Shown: positions 31,410 through 41,139, counted from the stretch's first letter. The stretch: 64,000 bases of DNA from Corynebacterium mustelae (GCF_001020985.1 NZ_CP011542.1:186001-250000), one strand, 5' to 3'. The notes: generated from the letters alone by a model not told the origin. Numbers and translations are program-made.

Positions 31410-32978
31410 ATGACTTCGAAGCCGTCAGCCCTCAAACGCGCAATCGTCGCCCTTCTCGTTGCGGTTCCGTTGCTTGGCGGGGCTACCTTTTCCGTGCTTG
31501 CCGGAATCGACCCCGCTGACGCTTGGTCCGCCACCGATAACCGGGAAGGTGCACCAGCCGTCATCGACGATTCATTACTTATCGACGCCCGCCGTGCCAC
31601 CGGTGAAGCCAATTCCCAAGCGGGATTCCTTGTCAATGGAACAAAACAACTAACCGAGGGTACTAAAAAAATATCTGGCCGAAGTGGCGAAGTCACTGGG
31701 GCGGTTACCGCTGCCGCTGATGGTTCGAAAAAACTATCAGATGGACTTGTCCAGTTACAAGCAGCAACTGGACAGTTAGGTGACGGGGCGACAAAAGTAG
31801 CCGACGGCGTAGAACACGCGGTTAATCAATTGGTGACATTTGAGGTAGTGCGCGGACAGATTGTTGGCACCATCGACCGGTATTTAGATGATCTCAAAGG
31901 TGCCACCGACGCCGATTCTGTGGAGCTTCGGGAACAGCTCACTGGTTTTAGGGATCAAGCCAGTTCCTTCCAATTAGACGAAGGAACCCGAAAGCAATTA
32001 GAAGAACTTCGCGACGGCTCGCGGGAAATCGCCAACCAACTTCACGTTCCGGGATACGCCTACCATGACGGGATTTTCTCGGCGACAAAAGGCGCAAAGG
32101 AACTCCACGATGGGCTCAATCAGTTAAACGCTGGTGTTGATGAAGCCCTTGCTGGTGTCGGGGAGTTGGAATCTGGTGCGGTGAAAATCGACGATATGGC
32201 GAAACTGACCAAGGAGAAGATAGCGGCCATTCAACGGGCCATGCCAATTACGCAGGCAGGCACTCCTGAGGCTGAGGCGGCTGGAGTTACCCGTACGTTT
32301 GCGCCAATGTACGCATTTCTCATTTCCGCTGGCGTGCTACTAGGTGCTGCATTGCACCGCCGGGGTGACCGCGAACAATGGTGGCTAAGCGCATTGGTTG
32401 TTGTCGGTCTGGGCGGCGTGGCAACCATCCTGAGCGTGATCCTCGGCTCGGGCATTGAGGCGGTTCAAATCCTTGGAATTACTGGCCTTGCGGTGCTGCT
32501 GGCTGCTTCCGCATTAATAGGCGGGATGCTGTTGTGCCGGATTCTGGGGCCGCGCATTGGGACGGTGGCTGCAATCCTTGGTTCGCTTGCCCAGGTGGGA
32601 ATAGTCGGATGGGCTTGGAACTCCGCTACCACCAGCGCGGTTGATACTGCCTGGCTTGCGCTTTCAAGCCTGACGCCGGTGCATTATTCCACTGCCGGGT
32701 TGGCGGCATTGGGCAACTCCGGTGGGGTGTCGACCATGGTGGGGATCAGCTATGGGGTGTTGTTGCTTTTAGTCGTCGCCGGGGTTATCGGGCTGAAGCT
32801 TCTTCCAGCCCCTGAGATGGAACAGGCCCTTGCCTGGGAGGGCGACTATTCAGAAGAGTTTTTCGACGAGTACGACGACGGGGCGGATGTCGTCGACGCC
32901 GATGAGGAGTATCTCGATGGTGAGTACGCCGACGGCGAATATATCGATGATCAGTCCTATCGGGATAAAACCAACTAG
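31410..32978 (+). CDS. YhgE/Pip-like membrane protein with heptad repeats and acidic tail
   Basis: The protein has 522 residues from the ATG at 31410. A signal-anchor helix (IVALLVAVPLLGGATFSVLAG) is followed by a long extracytoplasmic region. That region carries Gly-containing heptads of the type 'L..G...L..G' (GTKQLTEGTKKISG, DGSKKLSDGLVQLQ, GLNQLNAGVDEALAGVG), the pattern of YhgE/Pip phage-infection-type proteins. About six membrane helices follow (from about residue 300). The end is a very acidic Asp/Glu/Tyr-rich tail of about 45 residues in the cytoplasm. Function is unknown; related proteins act in export or as phage receptors. It is divergent from mrpA. No ribosome site lies at a normal distance, so it may be leaderless. 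Confidence 0.7.
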   Translation: MTSKPSALKRAIVALLVAVPLLGGATFSVLAGIDPADAWSATDNREGAPAVIDDSLLIDARRATGEANSQAGFLVNGTKQLTEGTKKISGRSGEVTGAVTAAADGSKKLSDGLVQLQAATGQLGDGATKVADGVEHAVNQLVTFEVVRGQIVGTIDRYLDDLKGATDADSVELREQLTGFRDQASSFQLDEGTRKQLEELRDGSREIANQLHVPGYAYHDGIFSATKGAKELHDGLNQLNAGVDEALAGVGELESGAVKIDDMAKLTKEKIAAIQRAMPITQAGTPEAEAAGVTRTFAPMYAFLISAGVLLGAALHRRGDREQWWLSALVVVGLGGVATILSVILGSGIEAVQILGITGLAVLLAASALIGGMLLCRILGPRIGTVAAILGSLAQVGIVGWAWNSATTSAVDTAWLALSSLTPVHYSTAGLAALGNSGGVSTMVGISYGVLLLLVVAGVIGLKLLPAPEMEQALAWEGDYSEEFFDEYDDGADVVDADEEYLDGEYADGEYIDDQSYRDKTN

Positions 32979-33019
32979 GGCGAAATGAGTTACTCGCATT
33001 GCTGCGGGGACTGTCCACG

Positions 33020-33068
33020 GCGATCAAGGCAGTGGTGTCATCTCGCCTTTAGCGAACAACACTAGGTT
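33020..33068. repeat. Duplicated terminator-like element, degenerate copy
   Basis: CGATCAAGGCAGTGGTGTCA, then TCTCGCCTTTAG...AACACTAGGTT, is an imperfect copy of 33444-33488, which is part of a functional-looking terminator. The hairpin in this copy has decayed. Confidence 0.5.
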
Positions 33069-33226
33069 CCTAACTCACGTCACTGCCGAGCTAAGACGCT
33101 GAAGAACTAACGTGTTGGCCTCGGCCCATCGATGGCACGGGCGGTGTATTTCCGCCCCAATTTCTCCAAAGCCGTGATCCGCAAAACCCTCTGTGAAAGC
33201 GCGGATCGACGCAGTGGTCGTTTTCC

Positions 33227-33288
33227 AACTCGACCTTTAGCTCCCGTCGTCCACGAAACCAACCCTCCAACCGCCTAAAGGTCGAGTT
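33227..33288. repeat. Dispersed inverted-repeat element, copy 2
   Basis: Perfect 14-bp arms AACTCGACCTTTAG and CTAAAGGTCGAGTT are separated by 34 nt. From the shared CTCGACCTTT to the shared AAAGGTCGAGTTGC this copy has the same length (about 65 nt) as copy 1 at 9949. The loops differ. Confidence 0.65.
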
Positions 33289-33424
33289 GCTTTCAACGCC
33301 TCCCCCGACCGGCCGGATAATCGCTGGACTGCAACGTCCAACCCGCTCAATTTCAGCACTCATATGACGTCAATCTGGATTCGCATTCCTGCCAAGAACT
33401 ACCCGCGGCAATCAAGAGGGTTGG

Positions 33425-33460
33425 GCAAAAAGGAAAGGCACCACGATCACGTGGTGCCTT
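33425..33460 (-). terminator. Terminator of the small leaderless gene
   Basis: Perfect 11-bp stem AAGGCACCACG/CGTGGTGCCTT with a 4-nt loop. Read leftward it is followed by TTTCCTTTTTG. It lies about 90 nt beyond the stop of the 42-residue frame at 33547. Two more hairpins (AGCGGGA/TCCCGCT and CTTTCCT/AGGAAAG) lie between them. Confidence 0.75.
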
Positions 33461-33546
33461 CTCGCCTTTAGTGTTAAAACACTAGGTTTGCATCGCACTA
33501 TTACGATGAGCGGTGTTTCAGCGGGAATCCCGCTAAAACGCTTTCC

Positions 33547-33675
33547 TTATGAGGAAAGGCTGCTCAACTTGCTTGTAACAGTGTCAACTGCGTTGACTGC
33601 AAACTTTACGACAGTGACGATGAGACCGCCAATGCCATTGACCATACTTTCAACAAATGTAGTTACTGAACCCAT
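33547..33675 (-). CDS. Small 42-residue peptide, possibly porin-like or amphipathic
   Basis: The frame MGSVTTFVESM...SKLSSLSS is 42 residues. Its centre (GGLIVTVVKFAVNAVDTV) can form an amphipathic helix. There is no signal peptide. Its support comes from context: a well-spaced promoter (TTGAAT, 17 nt, TACAAT) ends 7 nt before the ATG, so the transcript would be leaderless, and a strong terminator follows. Corynebacteria make very small helical outer-membrane channel peptides (PorA/PorH) of this size, also without signal sequences. Resemblance to them is only in size and amphipathicity. No homologue is recognised. Confidence 0.45.
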   Translation of the reverse strand: MGSVTTFVESMVNGIGGLIVTVVKFAVNAVDTVTSKLSSLSS

Positions 33676-33682
33676 GTCCCTA

Positions 33683-33711
33683 ATTGTAAAGATAGAAAGT
33701 CATGAATTCAA
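33683..33711 (-). promoter_or_regulatory. Promoter of small leaderless gene
   Basis: -35 TTGAAT (33706-33711), 17-nt spacer, -10 TACAAT (33683-33688), then 7 nt to the ATG at 33675. The rest of the spacer 32979-33986 contains the repeats listed and no further credible gene. Confidence 0.55.
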
Positions 33712-33986
33712 TGGAAAATCGCTTAAAGTTTCATATTCTTTTGTTTTGAGAAAAGCGGAGAAAATGTGAAAAAGACTGTCAGTAAAGCGGCGGAAATGGC
33801 TGATTTTTATTGATAAAATCCCGGATTGCAGTATTTTTGCAGATTTACCAACATGTGAAATGGGAAATATTCATATAGGCATTCATTGCGTGTGTATCTA
33901 TTAAGAAAATAAAAATCACCTGAAATTCGCCGCTTTTTCCGGAGAAGTGCGGTGAAATCAGGTGAAAAGTGGTATCAAAACCAGCG

Positions 33987-35861
33987 TTATCGAGAAACGC
34001 TATTATCGTCGAAATCAATAGTGGCGGCACCCACAGCGGGCAACGAGCCGCTGTGGGTGACGATCTCCTCGGAGTATTCCTCGCCAACAACGGTGTTATT
34101 GCTGATATCAACGCCGGTGACATTTCCAATGAACTTTTGCTTGCCGTCGCGGCCAGCAGAGACATCGGCGCCAACATAAACCAGCGGGGCGGCCGAATTC
34201 TTTGGAGTAAAGGTGTTGTTAGTGACGGTGATGTCGGTCAGCGGGCCGCGTCCGCCGTTATACACGGTCATTGCGCCATCCACCGGATTAGGTACGGAAC
34301 CGCCGCCCATATATGCATGGGGGTTGTGTGGGCGATTGTCGGGCAGGTTGGTGCGCGCGGAATCACCATCCCAAACAGACTCGATGCCGACCACTGCTTT
34401 ACGAGCACCGCCGGTAATGGTGTTTCCGGTGAACGCGGTATTGGAGGAATCCGTGCCCACATACAAAATCCAGCTAGGGATATTGCTGCCAGTGACCGTA
34501 ACCGTGTTATCGGTAAACGAGTTGCCGTTACTTGCTTGATACGCCTGAAGTAGGCCTTGGCCGGTGGAGGTGCTGGTGGTGACCGTATTGTTGCGCACCT
34601 GATTGTCGTCGGAATTGTATGCGATGTGAATGCTGGAGGAGAAGCTATCGCTTAGGTCATTCGATTCCACGACGTTTGTGCTGCTGTTATTCTGCATGGA
34701 AATATTGCGCGTATTGGCGGTAATCGAATTTCCAGAAACGGTGGAGTTGGTCACCCCGGAGAAGCTCAACCCGTAGTAGCCGCCGTGAATCTTGTTGTCG
34801 GTGACTTTCAATCCTGAAGCTTCAAAAGTATTGGGGCTTACCGTGCCGTCGGTTACGTAGCGATCCCAAATGGGGCTCGGGCTGTTATTGAAGTGAGTGT
34901 CCGGTTCGGTGCGGCGGGCGGATACCACAATGGAAATACAGTGGCCTTTTGTATGGGCTTCGCCTACTTGGTTGTTGATGGTGTTGTTGTGCATAACAAT
35001 GTCGCGCAGATCCCCGGAGTTGGCAGATAGTTGAATGCCCCGGTAGAAGACGTTGTTCATCACGATATTGCTGATTTCGATGTCGCTTACCCCGTCGGCG
35101 GCGATGCCTCGGGTGAACTGGCCATGTTGTAGATCAAGCGTGAAATCCGAAATTTTGGTGCCCGTCGTGCCGCGTGCGATGTCGATGACGCTGCTTACTT
35201 CCTGGAAACTAGGCGTATGGATCTCTGAAATGATGCGCGCACCATTGCCGTTGAAATAGGCCAGGTTGTGGGGGATGACGATTCGCTTGGACAGTTTGTA
35301 TTCCTTCCCCGCGCCCAGGGTGACGCCGGTACCCGCTTTAGCTGCGACGTCGACAGCTTCCTGTAGCGAGCTTGCAACGTCGCCGCTGTCGGCAAAAGCA
35401 ATCATGGAAACGCCGTCTTTGGGTTTCGCACCATAGGTTTGACCTGCGACGTCGATGGTGGCGTAGGCGCCTGCAGTCTTATCGACACCACGCTCGAAAT
35501 GCACATGCGAATGCCCGTCAGTGACGACGATGTGGTCTTTATCGGCGGGCAACGTTGCTGCCTCGGCGATCGTTGCCGCAGTGCGGGTCTGTGCCGGTTC
35601 TAGTCCGAGCTTTTCGACGGCCTGCTCTGGGCTGATGGCTGGGGTGGCTTCGTCCGCAGTGCGATTGATGGACGGCGAACCCGGAGCCTTATGCTGCGGT
35701 GCCGAATGCGAGCGGGAGCTACTGCTGCTGGAACTTAGGCGATCTAAAAGTCCCTCGGAAGATTGTGCTGCTGCCAGCGGTGCTGATAATGGGGCGATAA
35801 CCAGGCTAGATGCGGCGGCGATGGCCAACCATTTCCGGGTAGAAAGTGTGAACATGGGCAT
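33987..35861 (-). CDS. Secreted right-handed beta-helix protein
   Basis: The protein has 624 residues. The signal peptide ends at AAAQ (about residue 33) and is followed by a Ser-rich stretch (SSSSSSSRSHS) and a short domain up to about residue 130. Residues about 180-600 carry the parallel beta-helix pattern with many Asn/Thr/Val rungs (VTNNTF, VSGNSITANT, VRNNTVTTST, FTGNTIT). This fold is shared by pectate lyases, alginate epimerases and NosD-like proteins. The segment GVTLGAGKEYKLSKRIVIP resembles the start of such polysaccharide-active domains. No sortase motif or transmembrane end is seen, so it is secreted. Whether it is a glycan lyase, epimerase or binding protein cannot be told. Confidence 0.75.
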   Translation of the reverse strand: MPMFTLSTRKWLAIAAASSLVIAPLSAPLAAAQSSEGLLDRLSSSSSSSRSHSAPQHKAPGSPSINRTADEATPAISPEQAVEKLGLEPAQTRTAATIAEAATLPADKDHIVVTDGHSHVHFERGVDKTAGAYATIDVAGQTYGAKPKDGVSMIAFADSGDVASSLQEAVDVAAKAGTGVTLGAGKEYKLSKRIVIPHNLAYFNGNGARIISEIHTPSFQEVSSVIDIARGTTGTKISDFTLDLQHGQFTRGIAADGVSDIEISNIVMNNVFYRGIQLSANSGDLRDIVMHNNTINNQVGEAHTKGHCISIVVSARRTEPDTHFNNSPSPIWDRYVTDGTVSPNTFEASGLKVTDNKIHGGYYGLSFSGVTNSTVSGNSITANTRNISMQNNSSTNVVESNDLSDSFSSSIHIAYNSDDNQVRNNTVTTSTSTGQGLLQAYQASNGNSFTDNTVTVTGSNIPSWILYVGTDSSNTAFTGNTITGGARKAVVGIESVWDGDSARTNLPDNRPHNPHAYMGGGSVPNPVDGAMTVYNGGRGPLTDITVTNNTFTPKNSAAPLVYVGADVSAGRDGKQKFIGNVTGVDISNNTVVGEEYSEEIVTHSGSLPAVGAATIDFDDNSVSR

Positions 35862-36104
35862 AAATCTCCAAAGGTTGGGGAAGTGGAGTTAACACCCATA
35901 GAGGCTAGTGAAGAGGAATAGCGGAAAACGCTGTTTCTAGCGACTTTTATAGCGGATTTAGGGCAGATTTCAGCCTTGGGTTATCCCCTTTAAGCTATTT
36001 GTAAGAAATAACGATAAGTAGCAAAATATTTTCCCCTGTGTGGGTGGATTGCCCAGATCCCACCGGCATAGCCTGGTTATGAAAACCTGGGCAATCAACC
36101 GTGG

Positions 36105-38090
36105 TTAGCGCACGGTTTCGGTTTTAGACTGGGACGCCTTTAACCATTGATACAAGCCGAATCCGACGGCCGCGAAAACGACGATGCCGATAATGTCAGT
36201 CGCCTTGCCGAAATCAAATAGTCCCAGTGGCTCGTCGGAGCCGGTGGCACCGATGATCGCGGCCAGGACCACGCCGAAGAGAGATTCCCCGACGATCAAG
36301 CCGGTGGCTAACAATGTGCCCATCCGAGTTGCTGATTCCGGATTAGGTCGGGAAGCAGCCCACTTGTTGTATGCCAAGCCAGCGAATGCACCGATCGGGA
36401 CCATTAACGTCAGGGCGATGGGCAGGTACATGCCCATGCCAACCGCCAGCGGTGGCAGGTAGAACTTGTTGCCCGTGGCCTTACGCAGGACTTCGTCGAT
36501 GACAATCACGGCGACGCCAATGAGGGCACCAAGCCCGATGAGGTTCCAGTCCAGCGAATCGCCGAAAATTCCATTGGCGACGCTGGAAAGCAGCGCTGCC
36601 TGCGGTGCGGCCAGGGCTTCGGGGCCCGCGCCTTCCATTCCGGCAAAGCCGAAGCCGGTGAGCATTAATTGTAGAACCGGTGGGATGACAACCGAACCGA
36701 AAAGCACACCGATAACCAGCGCCACCTGCTGCTTCCACGGCGTGGCGTTCACTAACTGGCCGGTCTTTAGATCCTGGAGGTTGTCGTTGGAAATCGTGGC
36801 GATACCGAAAACGACAGCCGCCGTGAACAACGTATAAGCAACCAATGCGGTGGCATTTGTGTCCGACTCATTGCCGGTAACCGCCTTAATAAGCAAGGCT
36901 GCGGAAAGAACCACGATGATTCCCACACCGGAAATAGGCGAATTGGACGCGCCGATAAGCCCCGCCATATAACCGCACACCGAGGCGACGATAAGGCCAA
37001 TGAGCAGGACGAAGATCACGCTCAAGATCACCAACGTGGTGGTGTGGTGGGAAATCTCCGAGACGTTAATGAACAAGTACAACAGCGCGCCTACCGGAAC
37101 CATTGCAGCCAAGATGACCCCGACGACGATATTGAAGGGGATGTCGCGTTCCGTCAGCGGAACCTCGGCACCATCATGGCGTAGTTTCGAGGAGGCCAAG
37201 GAGTCCTTAATTCCCTTGACGATGGGGCCGATGATCTTCAGCAACGTCCAAACTGCGGCCACCGCCATCGCACCAGCGCCAATGAATCGTACCTCACTGG
37301 AAAACGTCGTGCTGACCACTTCGGCCAAATCAGCACCAGGCTCGCTTAATGCGTCGGCGCTTAACGTTGGTAAGAGCACCCCATAAGAAATGAGGAGACC
37401 GACAATCATCGCGATACCCACGCCGACACCTACTAAGTGACCGACACCGATCAAGGCCAGGGATAACGACGCACCAACCATGGTGCCGCCGGATAGGAAC
37501 TTAAACGGGTAGGAAATTCCGCCTGCGACCGCCTTCATCGCAGCTAACAGGGCATAACCGGCGGAGGCGACGCCGCCGATGATGATTACCATCAAGCCCC
37601 GGTGGTTTTCTTCCGCACCCGCTGCGTCAGCGGAATCATCGCCAACCTTGAGCACCTCAGCCGCGGCAACGCCCTCCGGGTAGGGCAGGTCGGAACCAGT
37701 GACCAATGCCCGGCGAAGCGGAATGGAATACATGACTCCCAAAATGCCACCAATCGCGCATACTGCCGTGGTGGTCCAATAAGGGAAACCGGTCCAGAAA
37801 CCGATCATGACCAGGCCAGGAAGCACGAAGATGATGGCAGATAACGTACCAGCGGCGGAAGCAATTGTTTGTACGATATTGTTTTCAACCACGGAATGAT
37901 TGCGGAATTTCCGTAATACCGCCATCGAAATCACGGCTGCCGGAATGGATGTGGCAAACGTCAACCCAACTTTTAATCCCAGATACACATTGGCCGCGGT
38001 GAAAACCAGAGTGATCAGTCCGCCAAGAACAATACCTCGAATTGTTAATTCCCGGATTGGATGTTCGGTAGGTTTTGTCGGGGAAGTCAC
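36105..38090 (-). CDS. OPT-family oligopeptide transporter
   Basis: The protein has 661 residues and about 14-16 membrane helices. The N-terminal LTIRGIVLGGLITLVFTAANVYLGLKVGLTFATSIPAAVIS is the hallmark of the OPT family, with IPLRRALVTGSDLPYPEGVAAAEVLKVG further in. Members import oligopeptides or metal chelates by proton symport. Substrate is unknown. It stands alone. An imperfect TGCCCAG/CTGGGCA hairpin lies just beyond its stop. Confidence 0.85.
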   Translation of the reverse strand: MTSPTKPTEHPIRELTIRGIVLGGLITLVFTAANVYLGLKVGLTFATSIPAAVISMAVLRKFRNHSVVENNIVQTIASAAGTLSAIIFVLPGLVMIGFWTGFPYWTTTAVCAIGGILGVMYSIPLRRALVTGSDLPYPEGVAAAEVLKVGDDSADAAGAEENHRGLMVIIIGGVASAGYALLAAMKAVAGGISYPFKFLSGGTMVGASLSLALIGVGHLVGVGVGIAMIVGLLISYGVLLPTLSADALSEPGADLAEVVSTTFSSEVRFIGAGAMAVAAVWTLLKIIGPIVKGIKDSLASSKLRHDGAEVPLTERDIPFNIVVGVILAAMVPVGALLYLFINVSEISHHTTTLVILSVIFVLLIGLIVASVCGYMAGLIGASNSPISGVGIIVVLSAALLIKAVTGNESDTNATALVAYTLFTAAVVFGIATISNDNLQDLKTGQLVNATPWKQQVALVIGVLFGSVVIPPVLQLMLTGFGFAGMEGAGPEALAAPQAALLSSVANGIFGDSLDWNLIGLGALIGVAVIVIDEVLRKATGNKFYLPPLAVGMGMYLPIALTLMVPIGAFAGLAYNKWAASRPNPESATRMGTLLATGLIVGESLFGVVLAAIIGATGSDEPLGLFDFGKATDIIGIVVFAAVGFGLYQWLKASQSKTETVR

Positions 38091-38304
38091 TGGAAAACCC
38101 TTTCTGAATTTATGGCTTTTTTGGAATAAAGACCGAATATCTAAAAGAGTAAAGTGTTCAGTTCCGCTTTGTCTATCAGCTGTAATATTGATAACAGATT
38201 GCGCTATGGCCGTCGAAAAGCGAAAAAATATGCGTTACACACGAAAAACGCGGACAAGGCACACGACGAAACCGGGAATCTGGGTGCCAGCGGGACTGTG
38301 AATT

Positions 38305-39846
38305 TTATGAACGATCTGCGAGCGTTGGCCTGATCGGTCGGGCAATCTGGGTCATCATATTGCGCCCGCGCAGTTCGACAGATTTCAGCAGCGTCCAACG
38401 CGCCTGTTCCGCCTCATTGGCTTTTGCCAAAGTCGCGGCGTTTGTCAACACTCGCCCAGGGGTATCCTTCGCTATTTCAGTCAAGCGGGCCGCCGTATTA
38501 ACTGCGTCACCAATCACGGTGTACTCAAAGCGATCATGCCCACCGATATGGCCGGCAACCACATGTCCTGCTGCAACACCGATGCCAGCCTGAAGCCGCA
38601 AGCCCTTCAGCTCCTGCCGCAATTCGCGGGCAGCCTGCAACGCATGCCCAGTGGCGTCGGAAAGCGTGATTGGTGCGCCGAAAACCGCAAGTGCTGCGTC
38701 GCCCTGGAACTTATTAATAATCCCTTTATTGCGATGCACCACCTCAACCACATGCTCGAAAAACTTATTCAGCTCTTCCACCACTTCTTCCGGTTCATGG
38801 CTGACCGCAAACGTCGTTGACCCGATAACGTCAACGAAAATAACCGCCACCTCGCGATCCTCGCCGCCTAACTCCGGGCGTTCTTCCAATGCACGCCGCG
38901 CAACTTCGTTGCCAACATACCTTCCGAAAATATCCCGTACCCGTTGACGCTCCCTAAGCCCCCGCATCATCTCATTGAAGCCAGCCTGGAGGACGCCCAA
39001 CTCCGAACCGTCGTAAATGTCAACCTCAACATCGGTATCGCCGCGTCGCACCCGATTAATTGCCGATTGCAATTCCACAATGGGATCAACAACACTCATG
39101 ACAACCAACGTGGTGCCCAAAAAACCAGCAACCAACGCAGCCGCACACAAAATCATCATTGCCGGAATGAGCATCGACAACGGGCCAGTAAAAATGCCAT
39201 TACGATGCCCCAAAAGCAGCAATAAAATACTCAAAATAGGCACAGCAGAGGTCAAAACCCACGTCATTCGCAACCGCTGCGTAATCGGTGGCTCCAGGGT
39301 CGAATCCTCAAACCTGCGTGCCAAAGCAGTCGCGGCAATCGGCCGCATGAGACGCTCCGCCTCCAGGTAAGTCAAAAGGCACATCACCAGCCCCGCCAAA
39401 GTGGTGGAAACCCCGATGACCAAAGCCAACCTACTCGACGCTTGGGCAGCAACCACAGTCACGATGATGATGCCAATAACCCACACCACCACACTCAGCA
39501 TCGTCTGGTAAAACGGGATCCGCATCACCAGAATGCGCACCATATTCGGGTCATGATTATCCGGATCGCGTTGCCAATCTAAAACCGGCCGAAACAGAAT
39601 AAACGTGACAACAGCACAAACAACAACAGCTACCGCTGTGTAGATTGCGCCGACCGTCGGCAAGCTAGCGCTAGCAGGAAAAATTCCAACGTCAGGCAGG
39701 GGCAAAACATACTTCAAAAACAAAATAATGAAAACCGCAGCGAAAATGTTAGACCCCAAAACCGTCGCCGTATAAAGCGGCCATGACGTCTTTGCTAACC
39801 ATCGGATGGCCTGCCACATTCTCTGCATGATTTCTACTTTAACCAC
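38305..39846 (-). CDS. Membrane-bound class III adenylate cyclase (CyaB-like)
   Basis: The protein has 513 residues. About six transmembrane helices come first, then a HAMP segment (VDPIVELQSAINRVRRGDTDVEV, about residues 265-310), then the cyclase domain. Both metal aspartates are present (IFVDVIGSTTFA and KFQGDAALAVFG). The adenine-specifying Lys (INKFQGD) and Asp (YTVIGDAVNTAARL) and the transition-state Asn/Arg (DAVNTAARL) are all visible, so it should be active on ATP. The start may be the GTG at 39846 or the ATG at 39828. In C. glutamicum the single adenylate cyclase gene (cyaB) lies at the equivalent place beside the delta-prime gene and feeds cAMP to GlxR. Confidence 0.88.
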   Translation of the reverse strand: MVKVEIMQRMWQAIRWLAKTSWPLYTATVLGSNIFAAVFIILFLKYVLPLPDVGIFPASASLPTVGAIYTAVAVVVCAVVTFILFRPVLDWQRDPDNHDPNMVRILVMRIPFYQTMLSVVVWVIGIIIVTVVAAQASSRLALVIGVSTTLAGLVMCLLTYLEAERLMRPIAATALARRFEDSTLEPPITQRLRMTWVLTSAVPILSILLLLLGHRNGIFTGPLSMLIPAMMILCAAALVAGFLGTTLVVMSVVDPIVELQSAINRVRRGDTDVEVDIYDGSELGVLQAGFNEMMRGLRERQRVRDIFGRYVGNEVARRALEERPELGGEDREVAVIFVDVIGSTTFAVSHEPEEVVEELNKFFEHVVEVVHRNKGIINKFQGDAALAVFGAPITLSDATGHALQAARELRQELKGLRLQAGIGVAAGHVVAGHIGGHDRFEYTVIGDAVNTAARLTEIAKDTPGRVLTNAATLAKANEAEQARWTLLKSVELRGRNMMTQIARPIRPTLADRS

Positions 39847-39895
39847 CTGAAGAAGAAACGGGGGTACACATTAGGCAACAGTACCTAATAATCTA

Positions 39896-41098
39896 GTGGG
39901 CGTGAGTACCGACATCTTCACCCGCATGGGAATCGCACCACAAGTTGCAACAACATTGCGAACCGCCGCTCAAGCTGCCCGCACCGGCGTAGGCGGCAGC
40001 GCAATGACTCACGCATGGCTATTCACCGGCCCACCAGGCTCCGGGCGATCCACCGCCGCCGTCGCATTCGCCGCCGCACTCGAATGCACCCACCAAAGCA
40101 TCGTCGGCTGCGGGGAATGCGAACAATGCCAAAAAACCCAAGCGGGCGCTCACACCGATGTTGTCCACATCGCCCCCCGCGAACTCAGCATCGGTGTCGA
40201 GGCCATGCGGATAGGTGTAGTAACCCCCGCCGCCATGCTGCCAACCGTCGGCAAATGGCGCATCGTCATCTTAGACAACGCTGATCGGCTCACCAACGAA
40301 GCCGCCAACACACTTCTAAAAACCGTGGAGGAACCACCCGCCCACACCGTCATCATGCTGTGCGCCCCCTCCACCGACCCCACCGACATCATCCCCACCC
40401 TGCTGTCTAGGTCCCGCCACGTGTACGTCCCGCAACCATCTATCGACGAAGTCGCCGCCATACTCATGCGCGAAAGCGACATCAGTGAAAACGTGGCTAA
40501 ACTCGCCGCCGCAGCCTCCGGCAACCACATCGGCCGCGCCCGGCACCTAGCCCACCACAAAGAATCACAAATTAGACGTGCCAATATTCTCAACCTGGCG
40601 GAACTGATCTTTCACGGCTCAGAAGCATTCCAAGCAGTCGGCACATTGGTGAAAAACGCTACCGAAGAAGCAAAAAGTATGCTCGCCGAAGAAAACGAAA
40701 AAGAACTGGAAAAACTACGCACCGCACTCGGCATGGGGGCACGCGGCAAAGGCGCCCAAAAAGCACTCAAAGGTACCACCACCCAACTCAAAGAACTGGA
40801 AAAACAACAAGCACTGCGGGAAACCCGTGCCCGCCGCGACACTCTCGACATGCAACTCGTTGACCTCATGGGTCTGTACCGCGACGCCCTCATGCGCGCC
40901 ACCGGTGCAGAGGTTTCAGCCATCCACCCGGACATGGCGCCACTGGCCGAAGAACTAGCGAAAATTGGGCCAGAAAATCTCCTTATCTGCGTCGAAGCTA
41001 TTCAACAATGCCGCAGCGACATCAATAAAAACGTCCGGCCCGAGGCCGCCATGGATGCAATGGTGGGACGAATCCGAAAAGCATGTAACACCCGCTAA
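39896..41098 (+). CDS. holB: DNA polymerase III delta-prime subunit
   Basis: This clamp-loader subunit of the replisome has 400 residues. The degenerate Walker A is GPPGSGRST (about residue 45). The zinc-binding cysteines are ECTHQSIVGCGECEQC. The Walker B-like region is VILDNADRLTNEAANTLLKTVEEPP. The sensor region is LLSRSRHV, with Ser instead of the usual Cys in the SRC motif. The C-terminal third has a long charged helical stretch (residues about 245-300), longer than in many bacteria. It begins with GTG (39896, or 39902). It is transcribed towards tRNA-Thr. Confidence 0.9.
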   Translation: MGVSTDIFTRMGIAPQVATTLRTAAQAARTGVGGSAMTHAWLFTGPPGSGRSTAAVAFAAALECTHQSIVGCGECEQCQKTQAGAHTDVVHIAPRELSIGVEAMRIGVVTPAAMLPTVGKWRIVILDNADRLTNEAANTLLKTVEEPPAHTVIMLCAPSTDPTDIIPTLLSRSRHVYVPQPSIDEVAAILMRESDISENVAKLAAAASGNHIGRARHLAHHKESQIRRANILNLAELIFHGSEAFQAVGTLVKNATEEAKSMLAEENEKELEKLRTALGMGARGKGAQKALKGTTTQLKELEKQQALRETRARRDTLDMQLVDLMGLYRDALMRATGAEVSAIHPDMAPLAEELAKIGPENLLICVEAIQQCRSDINKNVRPEAAMDAMVGRIRKACNTR

Positions 41099-41108
41099 CC
41101 CCAGCGGT

Positions 41109-41139
41109 TTGTAAAAACACCACACAACTGTTGTAGAAT
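41109..41139 (+). promoter_or_regulatory. Candidate tRNA-Thr promoter
   Basis: TAGAAT (41134-41139) lies 23 nt before the tRNA, with TTGTAA upstream at a 19-nt spacing. Confidence 0.45.

Noticed and set aside
33091..33363. 90-codon minus-strand frame
   Set aside because: It runs through both arms of the inverted-repeat element and has no promoter or ribosome site.
33488..33769. 93-codon plus-strand frame
   Set aside because: It is antisense to the better-supported 42-aa gene and lies across several hairpins.
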